Origin: an uncultured Neokomagataea sp.
Lineage (GTDB): Bacteria; Pseudomonadota; Alphaproteobacteria; Acetobacterales; Acetobacteraceae
NCBI RefSeq assembly: GCF_946476835.1
Contig: NZ_CAMKWA010000002.1
Location: 124,001-188,000 of the forward strand
DNA length: 64,000 nt
Direction of reading: 5' to 3'
The notes under the pieces are model-generated. The model was not told the origin of the DNA and ran no database searches. It saw only the letters and a program-made list of their open reading frames with translations. The translations under genes were made by a program, and so were the position numbers. Numbering within the stretch: position 1 is the stretch's first letter; the number at the start of each line of letters is the position of its first letter. Of this stretch, positions 47,362 through 55,026 are shown piece after piece.

Positions 47362-47535
47362 GAAAGAGATCCGTCTCCTGAGATAAAGAAAGAACATTGC
47401 ATCCGAATAACGGATAACCACACCCTATTTCGGGCCTATAAAAAGGCATTTCAATGACATCCACGCCAGTTGCAAGCCCTCTTTCGCTGCTTACCCCTTG
47501 CCTTCAGAGCAATCGGCGTTATGTCCTTGTGGAGA

Positions 47536-47557
47536 ACGGGGCCGCTTGTCGGCCCGT
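47536..47557 (+). promoter_or_regulatory. Hairpin in the grpE leader
   Basis: An 8-bp GC-rich stem (acggggccg with one bulged G, against cggcccgt) with a 5-nt loop ends 21 nt before the grpE start. It does not cover the AAAGG ribosome binding site, so a thermometer role is not evident. Confidence 0.4.
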
Positions 47558-47578
47558 CCCACAGAGAAAGGTCGTGAC

Positions 47579-48214
47579 ATGACAGACCAAAACCAGAATC
47601 CGGAAACGGCCCACGACGTGCCTGAACAGGGCGTTGAGACCAACGGAACACACGAAGACACCACCGTTGCCGGTGAGCACGACGTTGAAGATACGTCTCC
47701 TGAAGCACGTATCGCTGCGCTAGAAGCTGAAGTTGCTGAACTCAAAGACCGTTGGGTCCGTTCAGAAGCAGAAGCACAAAACATCCGCAACCGCGCAAAG
47801 CGCGATGTGGACGATGCACGTCAGTACGCTATTCAGAAGTTTGCAAAAGACGTGGTTGAAGCGGCTGACAACATTCAGCGCGGCATTGCTTCCCTCCCCC
47901 CCAAGGCTGAAGGGGAAGATTCGCTAGTTGCCAAACTACGCGAAGGCTTTGAGAGCACTGAGCGCTCATTCCTTGGCATTTTGGAGCGCAACGGCATTAC
48001 CCGTGAAGACCCAACGGGCAAGCCTTTCGATGCAAACCTGCACCAAGCCATGGCTGAACAGCCATCTGACGAGCACGAACCTGGCCATGTCATGCAAGCA
48101 TGGACGCCAGCATGGCTGCTGAAAGGCCGCCTCCTGAAGGCTGCTATGGTTATCGTTGCTAAAGGCACACCAAACGCAGAAAAGGCCACAACCGGCCTTG
48201 ATACGTCTGCGTAA
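47579..48214 (+). CDS. grpE: Nucleotide exchange factor GrpE
   Basis: 211 residues. An acidic, disordered N-terminus (about 50 residues) leads to the long dimer helix (ARIAALEAEVAELKDRWVRSEAEAQNIRNR), then the four-helix bundle and the beta wing, with the family signature HQAMAEQPSDEHEPGHVMQAWTPAWLLKGRLLKAAMVIVAKG. GrpE swaps ADP for ATP on DnaK. AAAGG lies 7 nt before the ATG at 47579. Neither hrcA nor dnaK stands next to it. Confidence 0.95.
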   Translation: MTDQNQNPETAHDVPEQGVETNGTHEDTTVAGEHDVEDTSPEARIAALEAEVAELKDRWVRSEAEAQNIRNRAKRDVDDARQYAIQKFAKDVVEAADNIQRGIASLPPKAEGEDSLVAKLREGFESTERSFLGILERNGITREDPTGKPFDANLHQAMAEQPSDEHEPGHVMQAWTPAWLLKGRLLKAAMVIVAKGTPNAEKATTGLDTSA

Positions 48215-48229
48215 TTAGAACGCTGTGTT

Positions 48230-48265
48230 CTCTGCTCACATGGTCATTATGACATGTGAGCAGAG
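48230..48265 (+). terminator. Long hairpin after grpE
   Basis: A perfect 13-bp stem (ctctgctcacatg/catgtgagcagag), which can extend inward with one bulge, lies 15 nt beyond the grpE stop codon. No T run follows. It may end the grpE transcript or protect its 3' end. Confidence 0.6.
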
Positions 48266-48286
48266 CCACATCGCGCTACCAAAACC

Positions 48287-49192
48287 ATGCGTCTTCTCAT
48301 CATCAAACTCGGTGCCCTCGGCGATTTTGTGCAAGCTTTTGGAGCTTTTTCCTCCATCAGAGCAGCCTTCCCAACGGCACATATCACACTGCTCACCACC
48401 GCCCCCTTTGTCGACCTCGCGCAAAGCTGCCCTTGGTTCGATGAGATCGCTCTAGACCCACGCCCATCAATCAAGCGCCCACGCGGCCTACTCAGGTTAG
48501 CCCGTCTTTTCCGCGCTCAAGACGTCGTTTTTGATTTACAAACCTCCAGTCGCTCATCCCGCTACCATCAGCTTGTCACACACGGAACACAATGGTCCGG
48601 CATTGCCCCTCGTTGCAGCATGCCCCACGCGAATCCGCACCGTAACGACATGCACACCCTTGCCCGATTGGATGACCAACTCCGCGCAGCGCATATCACA
48701 CCATTGCCACGGCAAGTGCCCGATTGGCTAACAGGGCGAGGGCCTCATATCCGCCCCCCTTACGCTGTCCTCGTTCCCGGCGCCGCAGCTCACCGACCAC
48801 AAAAACGTTGGCCCGTCGAACGGTTTAGCACTCTAGCACACCGCATAACCGAGCGCGGCTTACTGCCTGTCATTGTCGGTTCATCCACCGAAAAACATCT
48901 GGCTGCAGTCATACAAACAACCTGCCCTCATGCCTTAGACTTAACAGGACAAACCACCCTGCCAGAACTGGCCGGCGTGCTGCACCGTGCACAATACGTC
49001 ATTGGCAATGATACAGGCCCCCTGCACCTCGCCGCAGCTATGGACACGCACATCATAACCTTGTTCAGTCAAGACAGTGACCCACGCCTCGCCGCTCCGC
49101 TGGCCATTACCCCAGGGCGAACACGCACCATCTCCGCTGCTGACTTAGCAACGATCCATCCAGACCGCTTGGAGGCTCTGCTCCCGCCATGA
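48287..49192 (+). CDS. Glycosyltransferase family 9 (heptosyltransferase-like)
   Basis: 301 residues, GT-B fold. It starts MRLLIIKLGALGDFVQAFGAFSSIR, the usual GT9 opening, and has VPGAAAHRPQKRWPVERF and YVIGNDTGPLHLAAAM (donor-site motif). Such enzymes add heptose or related sugars to the lipopolysaccharide core. Its stop codon overlaps the next gene start (ATGA), so the two glycosyltransferases are coupled. The exact sugar is unknown. Confidence 0.88.
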   Translation: MRLLIIKLGALGDFVQAFGAFSSIRAAFPTAHITLLTTAPFVDLAQSCPWFDEIALDPRPSIKRPRGLLRLARLFRAQDVVFDLQTSSRSSRYHQLVTHGTQWSGIAPRCSMPHANPHRNDMHTLARLDDQLRAAHITPLPRQVPDWLTGRGPHIRPPYAVLVPGAAAHRPQKRWPVERFSTLAHRITERGLLPVIVGSSTEKHLAAVIQTTCPHALDLTGQTTLPELAGVLHRAQYVIGNDTGPLHLAAAMDTHIITLFSQDSDPRLAAPLAITPGRTRTISAADLATIHPDRLEALLPP

Positions 49193-50253
49193 CCCGAATT
49201 CGCTGCATCACCATGCAAAAGAACGAAGCCGATCTTTTAGAACCATGGTTGCTGTGGCACGGAGCACTCTTTGGGTTTGAAAACCTTACCGTTATCGATA
49301 ATGGGTCGACTGATCCACACGTCAAACGCATTCAAACCCGTTACAAAAAATGCGGCGTGACGGTCATTACAAAATATAAAACCTATGACGATTTTCTCAA
49401 TAAGGGGCAGATCTTCACGAGCATCATTCAAGAATGGGACAAAGCAGGCGATTATGATTTCGCTCTCCCCATGGACTGCGACGAATTCATCGCCGTTTTC
49501 CTCGACCGGCTATCCGTTGATCCCGATGATATTCTGAACGAGTTTACCGCCCTCAAAAACGAACGCGCAACACTGGTCACAGACCGTATCTTACTCAATG
49601 TTCCTTATGCGCCCGGCTATTTCCGGCCCCAAAGCGTAGCACGTGCACTTTTTCTCGCTCAAACCATTGAGCATTTAGACCACGGCTTACATCATCCCGT
49701 CAGCCGTCATCATGACCGCTGCGTGCGTACCCCTTTCGTCTATCTTCATCTGCACAATCGACCTGATTATGAAACAATCAAACGTTTTGCTCGGCAGAAA
49801 CTCAACACCCCGGACGGCACAACTCCTACACAATTAACGCACCCACACCCGCATACCCAGGCTGGCAACCATCTGTTCCATTATTTTCAACACGACCAAA
49901 CGCAATTCCTCGAGGAATATCACAACACTCCCGATCTTTACGCGCCCAGCACCATTGCGCGTTTCAAAACACTAGGCATTGATCCCGCACCACTTTTCGG
50001 CACGGCATCCTACCCACAGTTTCCCGTCAATACGCCGCAAAGATTCATGGCACACCGCACTCATGACCACGGAAAAACGCACGAATATGTCCTGTTTAAC
50101 CCCGTAGCTTACGCCCATAACAACCCCGATGTCGCGGCTGATGCTTATTACGGAATCTGGCCTCTCATCCACTTTATAGATGCTGGCTGGCATGAAGGAC
50201 GAGCCCCCAATCCTGCGGGAATTCCCCCTCTCACCATCACGGCACAGCATTAA
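49189..50253 (+). CDS. Glycosyltransferase family 2-like protein
   Basis: 354 residues. The opening RIRCITMQKNEADLLEPWLLWHGALFGFENLTVIDNGSTD and the metal motif LPMDCDEFIAVF (DxD-like) mark a Glyco_tranf_2_4 type GT-A enzyme. The last 80 residues (LFNPVAYAHNNPDVAADAYYGIWPLIHFIDAGWHEGRAPN) form a separate repeat-like region often seen at the end of surface-sugar enzymes. It is coupled to the GT9 gene, so both probably act on the same surface glycan. Confidence 0.82.
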   Translation: MTRIRCITMQKNEADLLEPWLLWHGALFGFENLTVIDNGSTDPHVKRIQTRYKKCGVTVITKYKTYDDFLNKGQIFTSIIQEWDKAGDYDFALPMDCDEFIAVFLDRLSVDPDDILNEFTALKNERATLVTDRILLNVPYAPGYFRPQSVARALFLAQTIEHLDHGLHHPVSRHHDRCVRTPFVYLHLHNRPDYETIKRFARQKLNTPDGTTPTQLTHPHPHTQAGNHLFHYFQHDQTQFLEEYHNTPDLYAPSTIARFKTLGIDPAPLFGTASYPQFPVNTPQRFMAHRTHDHGKTHEYVLFNPVAYAHNNPDVAADAYYGIWPLIHFIDAGWHEGRAPNPAGIPPLTITAQH

Positions 50254-50389
50254 ACGCGCCTTTCTCTTTGATTTTCCACTACGTAGGTCTTGCGACATAA
50301 GGCAGAATGAGGCCATTTAGCCCATTCCACATTTTGCCATTAGGCGCAGCCCTGCGTTTAAAGGCCTTGTTTTCTCAAAGGAGCACATC

Positions 50390-52333
50390 ATGCCCGCCAT
50401 CACATTACCCGACGGAAGCGTCCGCACCTTCGACGGGACCGTGACGGGCACGACAGTCGCGGCTTCCATCGGCCCGGGCCTTGCCAAAGCTGCCCTCGCG
50501 ATGGAAATCAATGGTCAACAAGTTGACCTCGCCACCCCGATTGAACACGATTCCAGCATCCGCTTCATCACCAAGAAAGACGACGTCGTTCTGGAGATGA
50601 TCCGCCATGATGCCGCGCATGTTCTCGCAGAGGCTGTGCAGTCGCTCTGGCCAGAAACACAAGTCACCATCGGCCCAAGCATTAAAGACGGATTTTACTA
50701 CGACTTTGCACGTGACAAGCCGTTTACACCGGATGATTTCGCCGCAATCGAAGCCAAAATGCACGAAATCATTACGGCAAATGCCCCCTTCACCCGTGAA
50801 GTATGGGACCGCGAGGAAGCCATTGCCTTCTTTGAAGAACGTGGCGAAAACTTTAAGGCTGAGTTGATCCGCGACCTTCCCGAAAGCGAAGATATTTCTA
50901 TCTATCGCCAAGGTGAATGGCTGGACCTCTGCCGCGGCCCGCATTTACGTGGCACGGCTGATATCGGCAACGCTTTCAAACTCATGCGCGTTGCTGGTGC
51001 CTACTGGCGTGGTGACCATCGCAACCCCATGCTAACCCGTATTTACGGCACCGCATGGCGTGACAAAAAAGAGCTCAACGCTTACCTGCTGCGCCTTGAA
51101 GAAGCTGAAAAGCGTGATCACCGCCGCATCGGCCGTGAAATGGACCTGTTCCATATTCAAGAAGAAGCCGTTGGCCAGATTTTCTGGCACCGTAAAGGCT
51201 GGCGCTTGTACAACGTCCTACAAGACTACATGCGTCGTGCCCAAGAGCGTAATGGGTACGAAGAGGTTCGCACCCCTCAACTGGTAGACCGCGCCCTCTG
51301 GGAAGCATCCGGTCACTGGGACAAATACCGCGAGAACATGTTCATCGCCCAAGTGGAAGATGAAGATAAGACCCTCGCGCTAAAGCCCATGAACTGCCCA
51401 TGCCATGTGCAGATTTTCCGCCATGGGCTGCGTTCTTACCGTGAACTTCCCCTGCGTATGGCGGAGTTCGGTGCCTGCCACCGCTATGAGCCCTCCGGCT
51501 CACTGCATGGCATCATGCGCGTGCGTGGCTTCACACAAGATGATGCGCATATCTTCTGTACAGAAGATCAAATTGCAGATGAAACCGCCAAATTCGTACG
51601 TATGCTCGCTGAAGTGTACCGAGATCTCGGCTTCGAAAACTTCCGTATTAAGTTCTCAGACCGCCCAGAAAGCCGCGCCGGTGATGACGCAACATGGGAC
51701 CGTGCCGAAGGAGCTCTGAAAAAAGCCTGTGATCTGGTGGGCGTGAACTACGAACTCAACCCCGGCGAAGGTGCGTTTTACGGTCCTAAGCTTGAGTTCG
51801 TCCTGACCGACGCGATTGGCCGTGACTGGCAGTGTGGCACCCTGCAAGTAGATTACGTCCTGCCAGAGCGCTTGGACGCATCCTACATCGGTGAAGACAG
51901 CCAACGTCATCGCCCCGTGATGCTGCATCGTGCTATCCTTGGTAGCTTTGAGCGCTTCTTAGGGATTCTGATCGAACAATATGCGGGCAAATTCCCGCTA
52001 TGGCTGGCACCAACACAGGTCGTCGTCGCCAGCATTGTTTCGGATGCTGCCGACTATGCCCTTGAAGTTGTCACCGCACTGAAAGCCCGCGGCATCCAAG
52101 CCGAAGCCGATACGCGTAACGACAAAATCAACGCTAAGATTCGCGAGCATAGCCTTGCCCGCGTTCCCGTGATTCTGGTTGTCGGCCGCCGTGAAGCAGA
52201 AGAGCGGAAAGTGGCCATGCGTCGCCTAGGCGGTGCACAGCAGACGATCTTGACGCTGGATGAGGCGCTTAAAGACCTCTCAACCGAGGCAACACCGCCT
52301 GATCTCGCACGTTTGTCCATCAAACAAGCGTAA
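50390..52333 (+). CDS. thrS: Threonine-tRNA ligase
   Basis: Class II synthetase of 647 residues. An N-terminal TGS domain (1-60) is followed by the editing domain ([15 protein letters not shown]... [13 protein letters not shown]), the catalytic core ([37 protein letters not shown], with the zinc Cys; [11 protein letters not shown]) and the anticodon domain. AAAGGAG lies 7 nt before the ATG. infC follows after 127 nt, the same order as in E. coli. Confidence 0.97.
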   Translation: MPAITLPDGSVRTFDGTVTGTTVAASIGPGLAKAALAMEINGQQVDLATPIEHDSSIRFITKKDDVVLEMIRHDAAHVLAEAVQSLWPETQVTIGPSIKDGFYYDFARDKPFTPDDFAAIEAKMHEIITANAPFTREVWDREEAIAFFEERGENFKAELIRDLPESEDISIYRQGEWLDLCRGPHLRGTADIGNAFKLMRVAGAYWRGDHRNPMLTRIYGTAWRDKKELNAYLLRLEEAEKRDHRRIGREMDLFHIQEEAVGQIFWHRKGWRLYNVLQDYMRRAQERNGYEEVRTPQLVDRALWEASGHWDKYRENMFIAQVEDEDKTLALKPMNCPCHVQIFRHGLRSYRELPLRMAEFGACHRYEPSGSLHGIMRVRGFTQDDAHIFCTEDQIADETAKFVRMLAEVYRDLGFENFRIKFSDRPESRAGDDATWDRAEGALKKACDLVGVNYELNPGEGAFYGPKLEFVLTDAIGRDWQCGTLQVDYVLPERLDASYIGEDSQRHRPVMLHRAILGSFERFLGILIEQYAGKFPLWLAPTQVVVASIVSDAADYALEVVTALKARGIQAEADTRNDKINAKIREHSLARVPVILVVGRREAEERKVAMRRLGGAQQTILTLDEALKDLSTEATPPDLARLSIKQA

Positions 52334-52339
52334 TCCTCT

Positions 52340-52425
52340 TGCACGGATCGTTACACGAGACTATGTGCTGAGAGGTAATTTCCCGTGCACTTCCTCAAAG
52401 GCTTCTCTTTGAGAAACGTGCACGG
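52340..52425 (+). promoter_or_regulatory. infC leader with three mutually complementary segments
   Basis: Segment A tgcacgg (52340-52346) can pair with segment B ccgtgcac (52383-52390). B can instead pair with segment C gtgcacgg (52418-52425). The B-C form also encloses a second perfect stem (ctcaaag/ctttgag, 52394-52400 and 52407-52413), so it is the stronger one. A-B and B-C exclude each other, as in attenuators. No T run follows C. Confidence 0.5.
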
Positions 52426-52460
52426 ACTACACAAGATGAAACTGACGACAGGAGCTGACC

Positions 52461-52997
52461 ATAGCTAGACCGCCGATGCAGAGTGCGCCCACGCGTGAAG
52501 GACCACGTGTAAACGAAGAGATCCGCGTACCTCAAGTCCGCCTCATCGATGAGGAGGGGGAAATGCAAGGGATCATGTCGACGCGCGACGCTCTGACGCG
52601 CGCGTTCTCATCAGGTCTCGACCTTCTTGAAATCAGCCCAACTGCTGTCCCACCAGTGGTCAAAATTCTTGACTACGGCAAGTTCAAGTACGAACAGCAG
52701 AAGAAGAAGAACGAAGCTCGTAAGAAGCAAAAAGTTATTGAGATCAAGGAAGTTAAAGTCCGCCCCGGTACGGGCGAGCATGACTTCCAAACGAAGCTCA
52801 AAGCTATTCACTCCTTCTTGGATGCTGGTGACAAGGTAAAGGTTTCACTGCGCTTTAAAGGCCGTGAAATGGCTCACCAAGAACTCGGCATCAAGATGAT
52901 GGAGCGTATCCGCATCGAAGTCGAAGAAAAAGCTAAGATCGAACAAATGCCGCGCCTCGAAAACCGGCAAATGCTGATGGTAATGGCTCCGCGCTAA
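52461..52997 (+). CDS. infC: Translation initiation factor IF-3, probable AUA start
   Basis: IF-3 (about 178 residues) binds the 30S subunit and checks start codons. The N-terminal domain has NEEIRVPQVRLIDEEGEMQG; the C-terminal domain has KEVKVRPGTGEHDFQTKLKAIHSFLDAGDKVKVSLRFKGREMAHQELG. No ATG fits the usual N-terminus with a ribosome binding site: AGGAG stands 6 nt before an ATA at 52461, which would give MARPPMQSAPTR. The first ATG (52476) has no such site. Rare starts (AUU, AUA) are a known infC feature used for self-control, since IF-3 rejects them. rpmI and rplT do not follow. Confidence 0.93.
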   Translation: MARPPMQSAPTREGPRVNEEIRVPQVRLIDEEGEMQGIMSTRDALTRAFSSGLDLLEISPTAVPPVVKILDYGKFKYEQQKKKNEARKKQKVIEIKEVKVRPGTGEHDFQTKLKAIHSFLDAGDKVKVSLRFKGREMAHQELGIKMMERIRIEVEEKAKIEQMPRLENRQMLMVMAPR

Positions 52998-53016
52998 TCA
53001 CCGCATATAGCGTTCT

Positions 53017-53058
53017 AAAAAAGCCCCGTGCCGCAACGAGCAGCACGGGGCTTTTTTT
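53017..53058. terminator. Strong bidirectional terminator between infC and cdd
   Basis: A stem of about 14 bp (aaaaagccccgtgc with gcacggggcttttt) and an 11-nt loop is flanked by A runs on one side and seven T on the other. It serves both convergent genes. Confidence 0.93.
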
Positions 53059-53097
53059 ATATTCACAGAACCAAATTAATCATCAACACACTCAATA

Positions 53098-53493
53098 CTA
53101 AGCCAAATGGTCAGGGCCGAATGAATCTGGGAGCAGTTCCTCTAATGTACGCACCAGCAAAACATCACCTTGTGGATTCACCATATGTATCTTCAAGTGA
53201 GATGTCGCAAATTCTCTCAGCTTCTGCCTGCACCCACCACATGGCGTGCACGGCATATCCCCACCGACAACCACAACCTCATCAATTTTACGCATACCAG
53301 CCATAATCATGGCAGAAATAGCACCGGCCTCTGCACAACTCCCCAAAGGATAAGCCGCATTTTCAACATTACACCCGCTGTAAATAACACCTTCACACGA
53401 TAAAGACGCCCCTACAGAAAAACGTGAATATGGTGCATATGCTTTAGAGCGTGCTTTAATGGCTTCATCAATAAGTAACGGCAAAACACTCAT
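53098..53493 (-). CDS. cdd: Cytidine deaminase
   Basis: 131 residues, small tetrameric form. The zinc motifs are CNVENAAYPLGSCAEAGAI (Cys ligand and catalytic Glu) and PCTPCGGCRQ (two Cys ligands). It turns cytidine and deoxycytidine into uridine forms for pyrimidine salvage. The frame is open to 53586, but the ATG at 53493 gives the normal family length. It stands alone and is divergent from lysA. Confidence 0.94.
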   Translation of the reverse strand: MSVLPLLIDEAIKARSKAYAPYSRFSVGASLSCEGVIYSGCNVENAAYPLGSCAEAGAISAMIMAGMRKIDEVVVVGGDMPCTPCGGCRQKLREFATSHLKIHMVNPQGDVLLVRTLEELLPDSFGPDHLA

Positions 53494-53671
53494 CTTATAA
53501 ACACCTCTTCTCACCACAAAAACATTAAGAAAAATGCATCTCTGTGTTTGGTCACCGGACCATAACAGGCAAGGTACAGTTTTCAATCACCCACCCGAAA
53601 TCATCCCGCCCCACCAATTCCCGAAGTGATGGCTTGGAAGCCTCCTCACTGTGCGATACCCTAACACAGTC

Positions 53672-55018
53672 ATGACAAGCTTCTCTTACACCGACCCCAC
53701 CCCTAATGCTCTTCTCGCAAGCCGCCCTTCCTTACGCATGGATGCGCGTGACGGCTTGTTGTTTGAAGATGTCCCCGTGCACCAAATCGCGCAAGCTATT
53801 GGCACACCTTGCTGGATCACAGGTGCAGGCACACTGCGCCGCCGTGCAGCAGAGCTCAAAGCCGCATTCACCGCACGAAAACTGCCCATGAGCTTTCATT
53901 TCGCCGTGAAAGCGCAAGACCATCAGGCCACGTTGCGTATTTTAAAAGACTGCGGATATGGGGTCGATATCGTCAGCGGCGGTGAAATGACACGCGCCCT
54001 CACAGCTGGCATTGCACCAGAAGCCATCGTCTTCTCAGGCGTTGGTAAAAGTGACGAGGAACTCCGCGCCGCTATCACCGCTCGAATCGGCCAGATCAAC
54101 GTCGAAAGCGCTGAAGAACTTTATCGCTTAGCCGCACTCGCGGATGCCATGCCGAGCGATGATAACTTCCGCATGCGTGTAACCCTGCGCGTCAACCCAG
54201 ACGTAGACGCCCAAACACACGACAAAATCACCACAGGCCGAGCTGATGACAAATTCGGCATCGCCTATGACCAAGCCCTCACACTTTACGCCGAAGCACA
54301 ACGCTTCTCATCACTGCGTGTTATCGGCCTTGCTGTGCATCTCGGCAGTCAGATGCTCGCAGCGGAGCCATTCCGTAAAGGCTATCAGCGCCTTGCCGAT
54401 ATGGTTCGCACACTACGCAGCCAAGGCCACCCTGTTGAAACCGTAGATTGTGGTGGTGGTTTAGGTATTTCTTACCGTGACGAAATCGCACCCGCCCCTG
54501 ACATGCTCGCCGGTGTTATTGCTGACACATTAGGCGGCCTCGACGTCACTCTGGGCCTAGAACCAGGCCGCTGGCTGGCCGCTCCTACCAGCGTGTTCGT
54601 CACCACCATTATCGAAACCAAAGCCGGAAATCCCGCACGCGGCACACCTGATTTTCTTATTGTCGATGGCGGTATGAATGATCTAGCCCGCCCTTCCATG
54701 TATGATTCATGGCATGGTATTCTGCCCATCTCTCCCACAGTAGCGCATAGCCCACTCAAACCTTGGCATGTGGTTGGCCCCGTTTGCGAAAGCAGCGATG
54801 TCTTTGCGCGAAACCGCCCCCTCCCTGCAGACCTGAAACGCGGCGATATGCTGGCTTTTCTTGATGCCGGCGCCTACGGCTCTGTCATGAGTTCTACCTA
54901 CAACTCACGGCCTTTCGCAGCACAAGCACTCGTTGATAACGGCCGTTGGGCATCAACTCGCAAACGACAAACACTGGAAGAATTGATCGCCGCTGAAACC
55001 CTCCCTGACTGGCTTTAA
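53672..55018 (+). CDS. lysA: Diaminopimelate decarboxylase
   Basis: About 448 residues, fold type III PLP enzyme, last step of lysine synthesis. Lys80 in HFAVKAQDH binds PLP (the usual KAN is KAQ here). The glycine loop is DCGGGLGISY, the phosphate site LEPGRWL, and the dimer-crossing Cys lies in GPVCESSDVFA. LVDGGMNDLARPSMYDSWH is typical of LysA rather than ornithine decarboxylases. The ATG at 53672 is preferred over a GTG at 53651. The next gene begins 8 nt after its stop codon. Confidence 0.95.
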   Translation: MTSFSYTDPTPNALLASRPSLRMDARDGLLFEDVPVHQIAQAIGTPCWITGAGTLRRRAAELKAAFTARKLPMSFHFAVKAQDHQATLRILKDCGYGVDIVSGGEMTRALTAGIAPEAIVFSGVGKSDEELRAAITARIGQINVESAEELYRLAALADAMPSDDNFRMRVTLRVNPDVDAQTHDKITTGRADDKFGIAYDQALTLYAEAQRFSSLRVIGLAVHLGSQMLAAEPFRKGYQRLADMVRTLRSQGHPVETVDCGGGLGISYRDEIAPAPDMLAGVIADTLGGLDVTLGLEPGRWLAAPTSVFVTTIIETKAGNPARGTPDFLIVDGGMNDLARPSMYDSWHGILPISPTVAHSPLKPWHVVGPVCESSDVFARNRPLPADLKRGDMLAFLDAGAYGSVMSSTYNSRPFAAQALVDNGRWASTRKRQTLEELIAAETLPDWL

Positions 55019-55026
55019 CCCCCACT

